A stretch of DNA of 64,000 bases from Protonemura montana (GCA_947568835.1 OX387606.1:310001-374000), one strand, 5' to 3'; positions 39,970 to 52,532 are shown, numbered from the stretch's first letter. Translations and numbers: made by a program. Notes: generated by a model from the letters alone, not told the origin.

Positions 39970-40856
39970 CAATTGTGTTTCTTTAATGAGTTTTCAGATA
40001 TATTTAGTAGTTATTTAACCCGTAATTAATTACCTAACCTCTTAAGACACATTATTATGATCACTGTTCGCAATAATTTGACTTCTGACTTCATTCATTT
40101 ACAGCGTGTAGCATCGACAGCTTCTAATGGCACGTAATTTAAATTGTCGCGCGTGGTGTAAAGTTTGAATTTGCCTGACGTCATTTTACGTAGCGGGATG
40201 TTGGCTTAGCGCTTTTTGATCGGCATCTACGCTCGGCAATTAGTCACACTCCCAACGCCCGCCAACCGCCATTTGCTATAGCAGTTAGTATAGCATGAGA
40301 GTGCGGATTACCTACACGGCGAAACACTCTTGTGGGGAAGAATTTCGTCGCTATTCAAGGTAATCTTATTTCAGATTTAATTTGCATGTCACAATATCCA
40401 CTAATAGTCCACCCCTAATGTCATCAAGTGATTCAATTATTTATAGTGATTTTATAGCGTTTAGCTTCTAAATTATTATTAAAATGATCGTTCATCATCA
40501 AGACTGGAAAGCATACATTTTGCCCGTCTTGTGGATATTTCCATGACGTCACTTTTACGTAGCACGATGCAATCGCTCGACGCGATTCTCATCCCCCTCC
40601 CCAACCCTCCCATGCCCACCGTTCCAACAATTAGAAGTGTGTTCAACATGGCGTCCAAGCTCGCATTCGAAGCAAATTAGCATATTTCTTTGTAAAGAAA
40701 CTGAATTGATTGTTGTGCATATTAAAGCATACATTTAGCCTGGCATGATATTTGAGTTAGGTCATTTTTACAAAACATGGCGGTTGGTTCGTGCTCAGCC
40801 ACGCTCCGCTTCAGCTCGGCGACGCTAGGCACTAAAACCTCCCTTTCTTCACACAG
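39970..40856 (+). promoter_or_regulatory. RepHel leader, unit 6: exon 40105-40359, intron 40360-40856, CRE-type sites
   Basis: TGACGTCA at 40176-40183 and 40544-40551. Candidate first-intron donors at 39843 and 39903 make intron 1 only about 200-260 bases, because the arrays are absent. Confidence 0.6.
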
Positions 40857-43800
40857 ATGCCACCTAAGAAGCGTGTAAATCTGACGTCTCGGAAAGGCGG
40901 GAAAGGTGCAACGGCAAGAGCGGAGAGCGCGGCGGCGAAGAAAAGGGCTGCTGCTGACGAGAGAGCGAGGACGAGAGAGACGGCCGAGCACGCCGACCAT
41001 CAGGCGACTGCTAGCCCGTCGACTTCGACGCTCGACGAGCAGCGTCCTTTTCTTTCCGCTGTTCTTAGAGAAGCCCCGGTGAGTGTCTTAAAGCATGATT
41101 CATTATTAGAACAGGCCGCCCCCGCTTCTCTTCCAGCTTTTTATGATCAACCCTCTACAAGCCGCTATATGCATTCCTTTTCCGACAATGTGCCATCTGT
41201 ACACCCATCCCTTGACCAGACTCAGATCCTAGAAAATTCAGTTGGCCAGCTCCAAGAGGACAAGAACGTTCAAGTAGCAGCAAACGAACGAAGTGCCCGA
41301 CTAGCGGAAAAAGCTAGAAATGCTCGCCAGCGCAGAAAGGCTGAGGATGAGGCCCAGCGTCTTCTGCGTCTGGCTCAGGTTGCCGAGTCGAAGCGTCGAC
41401 GACTAGACGAAGCTTCTGAGGGACGACGCCTACAGCTTCTTGCTGAAAAGGCCGAGTCTGAGCGCCTCCGCTTGGCAAAATGTACGGAAGAACAGCGCCT
41501 TCAGCGACTGGCCCTTAAGGCAGAGTCAGAGCGTCGCCGCTTGAGTGACGAAGCTGACCAACAGCGCCTTCAGCGACTAGCCCTTAAGGCAGAGTCAAAG
41601 CGTCGCCGCTTGAGTGACGAAGCTGACGAACAGCGCCTTCAGCGACTAGCCCTTAAGGCAGAGTCAGAGCGTTGCCGCTTGAGTGACGAAGCTGACAAAC
41701 AGCGCCTTCAGCGACTAGCCCTTATGGCAGAGTCGAAGCGTCGCCGCTTGAGTGACGAATCTGAGGAACAGCGCCTTCAGCGATTAAGCCAGAAGGCAGT
41801 CCAAACGCAGTCTGAAAGGCAGCATGAGACTCCAGAGGCGCGCGAGAACCGATTAGTCGCCGCGCGGGAGCGATCTCAGCAGCGTCGAAATGCCGAGACC
41901 AGGGATAAGCTCGCTGCGTTCGAAGTGGAAGTCTCTCAGCGCGCTGAGGAGGAGGCGTCTCAACGCGCCCAAGAGGCTGAACTAGAGCAAAGCCAGCGAG
42001 TCGCGGTCGAGGCTATTGACGTGGTAGACGATCAGTTCGAACCTGATCTTGCTCCAGTGAACCTTCACCCTTTCCACTTGGAAGCTGCCCGGCAAGACGT
42101 CGCTGACGTCGCCCTCTTTCACTGCGGCAGCATGGACGAAGTATGCAGGGTGTGCGGCGCTCTGTACTTCGCAGGAGAGCGTCCATCTGACAAAATTTAC
42201 AAACTCTGTTGTCACTCGGGCAACGTAATCCTCGAGCCTCTCCTCGCGTATCCCGATTTAATGCATGCGTTGCTGACCGGAGATCATTGCGAGTCTAAGA
42301 ACTTCCGCAAAAACATCCGGTCGTACAACAGTTCGCTCTCCTTCGCTTCAGTCGGAGTTAAGACGGACATCCCCCAGGGCCGTGGCACATACTGTTTTCG
42401 TGTCCATGGCAACATCCAGCATAGGATCGGCCATATGGGGCAGGCGGTGCAGAAGCCCCTCTATTCGCACCTGTACTTTCTTGACGCGGAACAAGCGAAG
42501 ACGCATCGAATGGACAGGCGCCAGAATGCTAATCTGCTACCCAACCTGCTTCATGAGCTGGACGCGCTGGTTCGCGAAATAAATCCTTTTGCCCAAGGGC
42601 TTAAAACGTTAGGTCAGGTGGAGGCCGACGACAGGATCCGTGCAGCTGCCGAGGGGCGACCCGAGGTCATGGCCGAACTGCGTTTCGTGGATGACCGACG
42701 GCGGCTGTACGAAAATCCTACGGCCCACGAGGTGGCCGTTGTTTATCAGAGCGTTGACGGTGGCATGCCTCCTCTAGGACGTGATATTCGTATCCATACT
42801 CGTGGCGGATTTATTGAGCAGCTGTCTGTCCTGTCGCCCAACACGGATCCGCTCAGCTACGTGCTGTTGTTCCCGCGTGGAGAACCCGGCTGGCAACGAG
42901 GTATGCCGCACACCAGGCAATCTAAGCACAGCGTCGTCACTCTAATGGAGTTTTATAGCCATCGACTCCACGAGCGTGTCGGCGCCTTCCATCCAGTGCT
43001 GCACGCCGGCAAGCTGACGCAGCAGTTTATGGTAGACGCCTATATCAAGGTTGAGGGCAATCGCCTTGAGTTCGTCATCAGGAACCAGAAAACGCTGCGC
43101 GCCGAACTCTACAGTGGGCTCATGGACCACTTGGCGAACCGTGCTGAGCGGCAGGGCTGCAATGTCGGGAAGATGGTGATTCTGCCTTCCAGTTTCATCG
43201 GAAGCCCCAGGCATTGCCAGCAGCTATATCAAGACGCCATGAGTATCGTCACCAAGTTTGGAAAACCCGATCTTTTCCTTACTATGACGTGTAATCCGAA
43301 GTGGCCTGAGATTCAGACGAGCCTAGCGGCGTACGAAAGGGCAGAAGACCGACCCGATCTCACCGCGCGAGTATTCCAACTTAAACTCAAGGAGCTCATG
43401 TCTGATCTCACCAAGAGGCACGTGCTGGGCGTTCCCATGGCTCACTTCCACGTGATCGAGTTCCAAAAACGTGGACTCCCTCACGCCCACATCCTGGTAA
43501 TCCTTCGCGACGAGGACAAGATCCGCACTCCCGAGGAGGTAGACGCACTTATCTGTGCCGAGTTGCCCGATCCGGTGACCGAGGAGAGACTGCACAAGGT
43601 CATCGTGTCGTCGATGATCCACGGCCCGTGCGGCGCTCGGAACATGTCCTCTGTGTGCATGGAGGACGGAAAGTGTAAGAAGAAGTTCCCCAAGTCGTTC
43701 ACAGATGTGACTGTGGTCAACGAGGGGGGTTTCACCGTCTATCGCCGTCGAGAGAGCGGGCAGACGCATTCCATCTCAGGAAGAGTGGTCGACAACCGAG

Positions 43801-46400
43801 ACGTAGTGCCTTACAACAAGTACTTAAGCTCCAAGTTTGACTGCCACCTGAACATCGAGCACTGTGGATCCGCGAAGACGGTCAAGTACCTGTGCAAGTA
43901 CGTGTACAAAGGTCACGACTGTGCCAGGGTCCAGCTCCGCGTCTCTGTCCCCGCGGAGGGCGATCATGAGCCACGTCCAGCGCACGGTGCCCAGCAAGAG
44001 TTGGTGTGGGACGAGGTCTCACAGTTCATCGACTCTCGCTACGTGAGTCCCCAAGAGGCTGCGTGGAGAATTTTCGGATTCGAAATGCACGAAAAGTCGC
44101 ACACTATCATCCGTTTGGCGATCCACCTCGAGGGTGACCACATGGTCACGTTCCGTCCTGGAGACGAGGAAGCCGCAGCAGAACGCGGCAGGGCTGCGCT
44201 GACTACGCTGACGGCATGGTTTGTGCTGAATAGTAGCAACCCGGCGGCACGGCAGTACAAGTACATCGACATCCCGTACCACTTCCGTTTCGAGGGCAAA
44301 GCGTGGAAGCCACGTAAGCGAGGTGCCGGCTCCATCATCAGCCGAATGTACTCCGTGACGCCCCGGCAGATCGAGCGATACCATCTTCGTCTCCTTTTGC
44401 TACACGTCGCCGGCGCCACCTCATTCGAGGACGTGCGCACGTTCCAGGGTAGGGTTTACGCTACCTTCAAGGAAGCTGCCATCGCACGCAACCTGCTAAT
44501 GGACGACGACGAGTGGCAGAAATGTCTGCAGGAGGCGGTTGCTATAAAGATGCCAAACGAACTTCGTCAGCTGTTTGCCATCATTTGCGCGTTCTGTCAG
44601 CCTCTTGACCCGCTGTCTCTATGGGAGCGTTTCAAGGGCGATTTCTGCGAAGATTTCGCCCGAGAACACGACCCCATCGAGGCAGAACAGTTGGCCCTGA
44701 ATTCCATCCAGTCCGTCCTTGCCCTACACCGCCTGACCAACGCCGAAATCGGTTTGCCGGCGCCTCGAGTGCCAGTCATCGTTGCTGTCGACGAGCAGTT
44801 CGACCAGACCGCCGAAAGGGAAGAGGCCGAGGAGAACTTGGTGAAGCTTAACGGCAGACAGCGCGTGGCATTCGACGCGGTGATGGCAGCAATCGACGAC
44901 CCGAACGCCGAGCAGAGGTGCTTCTACCTGGACGGCCCGGGCGGCAGCGGGAAGACCTTCCTATACAACACCCTCATCAGCACGCTGCGAGCCCGAGGCG
45001 AGCGAGCCGTGGCCGTCGCGTGGACGGGCATTGCGGCGACGTTACTGAAGGGAGGGAGGACCTGCCACTCGCGATTTCGATTGCCTGTTCCGATTGTGGA
45101 AAACAGCACGTCTGGCGTGAAGCCCAACTCCGCCGAGGGCGCTTCGCTGAGGGCGGCCAAGGTCATCATCTTGGATGAAGGACCCATGGCGCCTCTGCTG
45201 GCCCTGAACGTGATCGAGCGGACGCTAAGAGACGTGACAAACGATGAGCGTCCGTTCGGCGGAAAGGTGATCGTTATCGGCGGGGATTTTAGGCAGTGCC
45301 TCCCAGTCGTTCGAAATGGCAACCGAACGACCATTGTCGAGCAATGCATTAAGCGTGGCGCGCTTTGGTCGTTGTTCCGCACCCTCGAGCTGCGCGCGAA
45401 CATGCGCGCCAACCCAGGCGAAGTAGAGTTCGTCGAGTGGCTCTTGCGTGTCGGAAACGGCGAGATTTTGAATGACTGCCACCTCCCGGATGACACCATC
45501 GCATTACCTGTCCAATGCGTCGTGGACTGCGTCATTGACGCCGTCTTCGGCACGAGCATTAGTGCTGCCGAGATGGCCGTGATGCAAGACCATGCCATCC
45601 TCTGCCCGAAGAACGTGGAGTCTTTGAACATCAATGACAACGTTCTTGAGCGCCTCGAAGGTGACGTGTTCGAATACTGCAGCGCCGACACTGTCGATGT
45701 CAGTGAAGGCGAAGATGGCGACGTTTTGGCTACCGATTATCCCGTAGAATATCTAAATTCATTAACGCCATCCGGGATGCCACCGCACAAGCTTCGTCTG
45801 AAAGTTCATGCAATCGTGATGCTCATGAGGAACGTCGACGTGAGAGCCGGCCTATGCAATGGGACTCGACTCAGCGTTGTTGCACTCCACGAGCACGTGA
45901 TCGACTGCAGGATCATCGGAGGGCGCTGTGCGGGACGACGCACTTTCCTATGTAGAGTCAATTTAACTCCCTCGGACATTGGCATGCCCTTTACGATGAC
46001 AAGGCGCCAGTTTCCGATCCGTCTGGCATTCGCCATGACCATCAATAAAGCCCAGGGTCAATCTTTAAAGAGGGTGGGAATTCATTTAGAAAAACCAGTA
46101 TTCGGACACGGTCAGCTATACGTGGCGCTTTCTCGGGCTCGCTCTTTGGACTCGATCTTCGTGGCAGTCGCCGGTAACGAGGCGCAGGGCAAGTTGATCG
46201 TCTCGAGCAACACCACCTTCACCAAGAACATCGTGTACCAGGAGGTGCTCGAGATTCATGCGCCGGACCACCAGGCAGCGGATCCTTCCTCGCGTAGTGG
46301 CTATCAAGAGGCTGACCAGCAGGCCCTTGAGCAGTCGCTTAGTCAACTCGCTGTATCGGATGCGGATGAAGAAGTTCCAATGGACGCCTCCTCCTCCTAA
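40857..46400 (+). CDS. Helitron Rep-helicase (RepHel), copy 3, 1847 aa, intact
   Basis: Four 23-residue coiled-coil repeats, so motifs lie 23 residues earlier than in copy 1 (HUH histidines 876 and 878, tyrosines 1011 and 1015, Walker A 1360-1367). From the Cys/His cluster to the stop it differs from copy 1 at only a handful of residues, for example Ala to Val in WFVLNSSNP, while many third-position bases differ. It sits in the compact A unit without leader arrays, so its promoter is only about 1.6 kb upstream. GC content is clearly higher than in the flanking non-coding parts of the unit. Confidence 0.95.
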   Translation: MPPKKRVNLTSRKGGKGATARAESAAAKKRAAADERARTRETAEHADHQATASPSTSTLDEQRPFLSAVLREAPVSVLKHDSLLEQAAPASLPAFYDQPSTSRYMHSFSDNVPSVHPSLDQTQILENSVGQLQEDKNVQVAANERSARLAEKARNARQRRKAEDEAQRLLRLAQVAESKRRRLDEASEGRRLQLLAEKAESERLRLAKCTEEQRLQRLALKAESERRRLSDEADQQRLQRLALKAESKRRRLSDEADEQRLQRLALKAESERCRLSDEADKQRLQRLALMAESKRRRLSDESEEQRLQRLSQKAVQTQSERQHETPEARENRLVAARERSQQRRNAETRDKLAAFEVEVSQRAEEEASQRAQEAELEQSQRVAVEAIDVVDDQFEPDLAPVNLHPFHLEAARQDVADVALFHCGSMDEVCRVCGALYFAGERPSDKIYKLCCHSGNVILEPLLAYPDLMHALLTGDHCESKNFRKNIRSYNSSLSFASVGVKTDIPQGRGTYCFRVHGNIQHRIGHMGQAVQKPLYSHLYFLDAEQAKTHRMDRRQNANLLPNLLHELDALVREINPFAQGLKTLGQVEADDRIRAAAEGRPEVMAELRFVDDRRRLYENPTAHEVAVVYQSVDGGMPPLGRDIRIHTRGGFIEQLSVLSPNTDPLSYVLLFPRGEPGWQRGMPHTRQSKHSVVTLMEFYSHRLHERVGAFHPVLHAGKLTQQFMVDAYIKVEGNRLEFVIRNQKTLRAELYSGLMDHLANRAERQGCNVGKMVILPSSFIGSPRHCQQLYQDAMSIVTKFGKPDLFLTMTCNPKWPEIQTSLAAYERAEDRPDLTARVFQLKLKELMSDLTKRHVLGVPMAHFHVIEFQKRGLPHAHILVILRDEDKIRTPEEVDALICAELPDPVTEERLHKVIVSSMIHGPCGARNMSSVCMEDGKCKKKFPKSFTDVTVVNEGGFTVYRRRESGQTHSISGRVVDNRDVVPYNKYLSSKFDCHLNIEHCGSAKTVKYLCKYVYKGHDCARVQLRVSVPAEGDHEPRPAHGAQQELVWDEVSQFIDSRYVSPQEAAWRIFGFEMHEKSHTIIRLAIHLEGDHMVTFRPGDEEAAAERGRAALTTLTAWFVLNSSNPAARQYKYIDIPYHFRFEGKAWKPRKRGAGSIISRMYSVTPRQIERYHLRLLLLHVAGATSFEDVRTFQGRVYATFKEAAIARNLLMDDDEWQKCLQEAVAIKMPNELRQLFAIICAFCQPLDPLSLWERFKGDFCEDFAREHDPIEAEQLALNSIQSVLALHRLTNAEIGLPAPRVPVIVAVDEQFDQTAEREEAEENLVKLNGRQRVAFDAVMAAIDDPNAEQRCFYLDGPGGSGKTFLYNTLISTLRARGERAVAVAWTGIAATLLKGGRTCHSRFRLPVPIVENSTSGVKPNSAEGASLRAAKVIILDEGPMAPLLALNVIERTLRDVTNDERPFGGKVIVIGGDFRQCLPVVRNGNRTTIVEQCIKRGALWSLFRTLELRANMRANPGEVEFVEWLLRVGNGEILNDCHLPDDTIALPVQCVVDCVIDAVFGTSISAAEMAVMQDHAILCPKNVESLNINDNVLERLEGDVFEYCSADTVDVSEGEDGDVLATDYPVEYLNSLTPSGMPPHKLRLKVHAIVMLMRNVDVRAGLCNGTRLSVVALHEHVIDCRIIGGRCAGRRTFLCRVNLTPSDIGMPFTMTRRQFPIRLAFAMTINKAQGQSLKRVGIHLEKPVFGHGQLYVALSRARSLDSIFVAVAGNEAQGKLIVSSNTTFTKNIVYQEVLEIHAPDHQAADPSSRSGYQEADQQALEQSLSQLAVSDADEEVPMDASSS

Positions 46401-46742
46401 ATCCTATCATTGTACTTTCCCTTACATTTGCAATAGCGGTAACATTTCCTAGATAAATTTAAATTCAGTAAGGCTAGGTAGGGCAGACCAGGAACCGTGA
46501 CTAGCACGGCAGGTAGCAACCCAATTCCCATATATTTCACCATGCTGACACGCTTTTCTGCTGCAGGTATAAAGCACCGGACGCCGCATAGCCCTTTAAC
46601 TTCACGACCATTGCGCTCGCATGTGGACACTCTAACGGAACTGCTCCTCCCAGAGCTAGACAATTATGCATGTACATTAATTGATAGATTTTATTGTACA
46701 TACATTTAGTAAAGTAGTTACTTCTAACTAATAGTATTAGAA

Positions 46743-47315
46743 ATGCAGCCTGCTGTTTTCCATCTGCATGTCATGCATGTTCCAAAAAAATTAAAATAAA
46801 ATAAAAAAAACATATCGTAGATTTAGTAAAGTAGTGATTAAGTAGTAAGTAGTAGTAGTTGGTAAGCAAGTAGTTTATAGTTATGCAACCTGCTGTTTTC
46901 CATTTGCATGTCATGCATGTTCAAAAAAACAAAAAAAAAAAAAAAATCATAGATTTAGTAAAGTAGTTACTAAGTAGTAAGTAGTAGTAGTTGGTAAGTA
47001 AGTAGTTAATAGTTATGCAACCTGCTGTTTTCCATCTGCATGTCATGCATGTTCAAAAAAACAAAAAAACAAAAAAAATATCATAGATTTAGTAAAGTAG
47101 TTACTAAGTAGTAAGTAGTAGTAGTTGGTAAGTAAGTAGTTAATAGTTATGCAACCTGCTGTTTTCCATCTGCATGTCATGCATGTTCAAAAAAACAAAA
47201 AAACACAAAAAAAATATCATAGATTTAGTAAAGTAGTTACTAAGTAGTAAGTAGTAGTAGTAGTTGGTAAGTAAGTAGTTAATAGTTATGCAACCTACTG
47301 TTTTCTATCTGCATG
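46743..47315. repeat. ~136-bp tandem repeat, 5 copies (unit 6 tail)
   Basis: Phase points at 46750, 46890, 47022, 47156 and 47295, so one copy more than in units 1 and 3. Confidence 0.9.
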
Positions 47316-47368
47316 TTTGCAATTTTTTTAAGGTCACAATCTTACTTTCGTGTCGGTCTTTTTACTGC

Positions 47369-47634
47369 ATGTTTCTCTCTTCTTGATTCTATCTTGAAAT
47401 GTCAAACCAACTAACCACCAAGCATGATAGCATTGCACCAGCCGAAAAGCTGAACAATGCATCCTACCTATCCGACACAGTTGATCCTTGCATGAATCTC
47501 TGCATCTCTCTTCTCGATTCCATCTTAGAATGTCAAACCAACTAACCACCAAGCATGATAGCATTGCACCAGTCTAAAAACTGAACAATGCATCCTACCT
47601 ATCCGACACAGTTGATCCTTGCATGAATCCTTGC
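47369..47634. repeat. 131-bp tandem repeat, 2 copies (unit 6 tail)
   Basis: Two copies. The first has CAGCCGAAAAGCTG where other copies have CAGTCTAAAAACTG, keeping a small inverted repeat. Confidence 0.9.
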
Positions 47635-48073
47635 ATGTCCGCACATCAGAGATTCCTGTTGCTTGCAACGGGCTGCACAATCTTTGATAGTGTAAGGCAG
47701 AGGCGATGTAGTGTGCGACGATCGCCATGCTGCCGGGGCGGGATGGGGGCCCCGGCATAACAAATATTTTTAAAATTCTCTCACTTAACAGCTTGAATAC
47801 ATTTAGAAACTTTTCATTTCTCCAAGAATGGTGCCTCTCTCTTGCCGTCTTTTTTATTTTGTTTTAGACCCCCTCCCCCTGCCAATCGTGGAGAAGGAAC
47901 TTCTTCATGGCACCATTGCGGAGATTACTTTCAATTACGAATGAACAGTGGCGATACTGCGACATGGCTGGTCTGCATTGACTGTTGCTTTCAAATGGTC
48001 AAAGTTTTCAACGCAAATCGTCGTAAACATGTGAATATTTCTTATATTTGTAAGAATGATCATAATATTGGCA

Positions 48074-48116
48074 AATAAAAATTACAATAATTAATAGGTA
48101 CATTTTTTTTTGTTTA
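48074..48116 (+). terminator. Poly(A) signal of RepHel transcript, unit 6
   Basis: AATAAA at 48074-48079. The downstream element is a T-run followed by GTTT, less GU-rich than in units 1 and 3. Confidence 0.55.
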
Positions 48117-48585
48117 ATCTTCAAAAAAAAACCTTCGTCACTGAAACCAAACCAAAAATATTTGTAATGATTCCTTTCTGTCCAAAAAGCACACCAAATG
48201 GTTGTGTCCTTATAAGCAATGCTGCTGGTTAGCCATCATCGTTGAAGGTACTGGCGGAAATCAGGTATAGTATGGTACATCAAGTCGTAATGGCATAATA
48301 CTTTGTTTTCTTTACATTTTCTCAGTACTTTATTTTGTTGTCCCATAAAAGTTTCTTAAATGTATGCGTAGAGGCTACATTAAGTGTAAAGTCTCAGTTC
48401 GATCCCAGGGCTTAGGGACTAGATTTTGGCCTAGGCCCATATATTTTTGTCATGATCTATCCTATCGGCATATGCCCTATGGGCATAGGGTACTAGAAAA
48501 ATAGTAGTGAGCTATTTGTAATTGTTAATCCAAGTTCAAAGACAATACTAATACTAAAATAAAACCACTAGGGATAAGAACAACA

Positions 48586-48613
48586 GGTGCCGTTAGGCAT
48601 CGGGTACTGCTAG
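48586..48613 (+). other. Helitron 3' terminus of unit 6: hairpin plus CTAG
   Basis: GGCATC-arm form as at the other RepHel unit ends, CTAG at 48610-48613. Confidence 0.85.
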
Positions 48614-48620
48614 TTAACCT

Positions 48621-48650
48621 TATATAAAAGCTTTAAAATGGCGATGTTCA
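48621..48650 (+). promoter_or_regulatory. TATA box and initiator-like site, unit 7
   Basis: TATATAAA at 48621-48628, with the A of TTCAAC at 48650. Confidence 0.5.
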
Positions 48651-49876
48651 ACTTTTTAGTTTGTGGCTGGGTATGTAGCTGGCTGGGATGTAACCGGCCG
48701 CTTTACTGTTTATGGAAATTGCGAAATGCGACTGAAAACGTACGGAAATGGGCTTGAATTTTTCAGAATTAACTTTTACATTTCCAGGCGACATTTTTGC
48801 AGCGATTTAAAATCGTTTTCATGGTGAAAAGTTGCCAAATATGACGGCAAGATATCTCAGAGCCAGGCGATGCAGCTCGATTTTTATAATTCTTTTAAAA
48901 CTCAAATTTTTCTAGCCTCGAGCTTCGCGGTGATTTCATGCATTCGTATTAAAGTTGTTGATGTTATTGAGCGAAAACACATTCAATTGCGATCGTTGTA
49001 CGTGAAAAAGAATTAATTTTGCTAATAAACTGACAGCTGTGATCAATTGTTTGCTTTTTTGACACCACGGCAAGGTGTACGAAATCGTGAATGTATCGTT
49101 TCGGCAGTGAACCTAGGCTATTCAAACGTCAAAGTCAACGTCAAAGTCAACGTCAATGTCAAATTATTTTTGAAATCTCCAGAACTGAAGGAAAAACGTG
49201 TGAAATTGGCTTATATTGGTTCAAATTCAGGTTTACATTCCGCTACGTCTTTTTCACGGTGATTTTTAAGTGCATTATTATAGTAAAGTATCAAAAATAT
49301 TGTTGATGTCTTGGCTAGCAAGATGAAAAATAGCCACTTGACAAGCCCGTGGCATTCTTGTGGAGGTTATTTACACGTCAAAAAGGTTTGGAAAGTTAAA
49401 CAATCTATTAACACAACTATTGGAATCTTTTGTAAATATATTTAAAGATATTTATAGTAAATAGCATACGAAAGACAAGAAATTTCTTAAAATACGACGA
49501 TTTTTCTCCATCCCCAGCCTAGGCAAGATCACACAGTTGATTCCAAGCCATCAATGATATTTGTGACAATGATGTAAATCAATAACAATCCCAACTTTCT
49601 TTGCAGGTCTTTAAGACATAAAATAGGGTTTTTAAACAAACAAAACATACTTTATTAGTTTTTTATTGATGATTTTGCCAAAACTAGGTTTAGAGTGACA
49701 TTGACAGATCAAAGATAAACATTTGACAGATATCTTTCATCGAATCAGGACGCCGTGAATATTTATTTAATTTTCGAGGATGCCGTGATCATTCAACAGG
49801 TATTTAAATTTAAAACGTCATTAATGACAGAGTGCAGTTTTATCAAATCTAATCCAAATACGCAATCTAAGTTTAA

Positions 49877-52477
49877 TATGGTTTTCTATGGAATTGTATA
49901 ATATTATATAGTACTTTATGGTGTTATATGGTAGTCTATGTTATTCTATGGTATTCTATGGTATTCTATGGTATTCTATGGTATTCTATGGTATTCTATG
50001 GAGTTCTATGGTATTCTCTGATATTGTATGGTACACTATGGTTTTCTATGGTATACTATGGTATACTATGGTATTCTATGGTATTCTATGGTATTCTTTT
50101 GAGTTCTATGGTATTCTACGATATTGTGTGGTATTCTATGGTATTCTTTGGTATTCTATGGAGTTCTATGGTATACTATGGTATGCTATGGTATTTTATG
50201 GTATTCTATGGTATTCTATAGTATTCTATGGTATTCTATGGTATTCTATGGAGTGCTATGGTACGCTATGGTATTCTATAGAGTGCTATGGTATTCTATG
50301 ATATTCTATGGTATTCTATGGAATGCTATGGTATTCTATGATATTCTATGGTATTCTATGGTATTCTATGGTATTCTATGGAGTGCTATGGTATTCTATG
50401 GTATTCTAGGGTATTCTATTGATTTCTATTGTATTCTTTGAAATTGTATGGTATTGTATGGTATTGTATGGTATTGTATGGTATTGTATAGAGTTCTGTA
50501 GTATTCTATGGTATTCTATGGTATTCTTTAGAATTCTATGGCATTCTATGGTATTCTATGGTATTCTATGGAGTTCTATGGTATTCTATGATATTCTTTG
50601 GTATTGGATGGTATTCTATGGTATTCGAAGGAGTTTTCTGGTATTATATGGTATTCTATGGTATTCTATGGTATTCTATGGAGTTCTATGGTATTCTATG
50701 ATATTGTATGGTATACTATAGTATTCTATGGTATACTATGGTTTTATATTGTATTCTATGGTATTTTATGGTATTCTATGGTATTCTATAGTATTCTATG
50801 GTATTCTATGGTATTCTATGGTATTCTATGAAGTGCTATGGTACTCTATGGTATTCTATGGAGTGCTATGGTAATCTATGATATTCTATGGTATTCTATG
50901 GTATTCTATGGTATTCTATGAAGTGCTATGGCAATCTATGGTATTCTATGATCTTCTATGGTATTCTATGGAGTGCTATGGTATTCTATGGAGTTATATG
51001 GTATTCTATGGTAGTGTATGGTATTGTATGCTATTGTATGGTATTGTATGGTATTGTATGGTATTCTATGGAGTTCTATGGTATTCTATGGTATTGTTTG
51101 GTATTCTATGGTGTTCTATGGTATTGTATGGTATTGTATTGTATTATATGGTATTCTATGGAGTTTAATGCTATTCTATGGTATTCCATCATATTCTATG
51201 GTATATTATGGTATTCTATGGTATTCTATGGTATTATATGGTATTCTATGGTATTTTATGGTATTCTATGGTATTCTATGGTATTCTATGGTATTATATG
51301 GTATTCTATAGTTTTCTATGGCATTCTATGGTATTCTTTAGTATTCTATAGTATTCTATGGCATTCTATGGTATTCTATGATATTGTATGGTATTCTATG
51401 GAGTGCTATGGTATTCTATGGAGTGATATGGTATTCTATGATATTGTATGGTATTGTATGCTATTGTATGGTATTGTTTAGTATTGTATGGTATTGTATG
51501 GAATTCTATGGTATTCTATGGTATTGTTTGGTATTCTATGGTGTTCTATGGTATTGCATGGTATTGGTTTGTATTATATGGTATTCTATGGAGTTTAATG
51601 GTATTCTATGGTATTCTATGGTATTCTATGGTATATTATGGTATTCTATGGTATTCTATGGTATTTTATGGTATTCTATGGTATTCTTTGGTATTCTATG
51701 GTATGCTATGGTATTTTTTGGTATTCTAATGTATTGTATGGTATTGTATGGTATTCTATCGTATTGTTTGGTATTCTTTTGTGTTCTTTTGTATGCTATG
51801 ATAGTTTTTGGTATTCTATGGTATTCTATGGAGTTCTATGATATTTAATGGTATTCTATGGTATTCTATGGTATTCTATGGTATTCCTTGGTATTATATG
51901 GTATTGTATGGTATTCAATGGTATTCTATGGTATTATTTGGTTTTGTTTGAAAGTGTATGGTATTAAATGTTTTTGGATGGTATTCTATAAAATTTTATG
52001 GGTTTCTTTGATATAATATGCTCTCTTTGGTATTTGGAGGTATTCGATAGTATTATTTGCTATCCTATGATGTTGTATGGTATGGTATTGTATTCCATAT
52101 GTTCTTATGGGTTTCTTTATTATTTTATGGAATTTTTTGGTATCCTCTGGTATTTTATGAGTTTTAATGGATTTCTATGGTATAAGAAGATACTTTATGG
52201 TGTTGCTAGTAATTGAATGGTATTCGATGATATAGTTTGACATTCTTAGGTATTCTATGGTATTGTATGGTATTCTATTGTATTGTATGGTATTGTATGG
52301 TATTGTATGGTATTCTAGGTACTCTTTGGTATTGTATGATATTGTTTGGTATTTTATGGGTTTGTTAGGTATTATATGGGTTCGTTTGGTATTTTATGGC
52401 ATTTTATGGTATTGTATTGTATTGAATGGAATTTTATGGTTTTCTTAGGGTTTCTTTGGTATTGAATGGTTTTCTAT
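49877..52477. repeat. Decamer array TATGGTATTC (unit 7)
   Basis: About 2.6 kb. Blocks near 51000-51180 and 51400-51590 are near copies of each other, including the stretch GTTTAATG(C/G)TATTC, showing duplication of about 420 bp within the array. Confidence 0.95.
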
Positions 52478-52532
52478 CAAAGAAAACTCGAGACACGTTT
52501 AAACCAAAATGCCCACTCCCTCAAAACCGTAA

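Larger units (their letters stand above)
46401..48585 (+). other. 3' tail of unit 6 (non-coding)
   Basis: Five ~136-bp copies (46743-47315), two 131-bp copies (about 47369-47634), GC hairpin at 47731-47757, poly(A) signal at 48074, and an intact internal terminus-like hairpin plus CTAG at 48471-48496. Confidence 0.8.
39189..48613 (+). mobile_element. Helitron unit 6, autonomous (A type) without pentamer array or 41-bp minisatellite, 9.4 kb
   Basis: The leader passes straight from the A-type block to the region upstream of the second untranslated exon: ...TTGCACATATTGTGTTCAATTG is followed at once by TGTTTCTTTAATGAG (about 39953-39992). In units 1 and 3 these two sequences are 2.2 and 3.6 kb apart and separated by the arrays. 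RepHel (40857-46400) is intact. The tail has five copies of the ~136-bp repeat and two of the 131-bp repeat. Confidence 0.85.
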
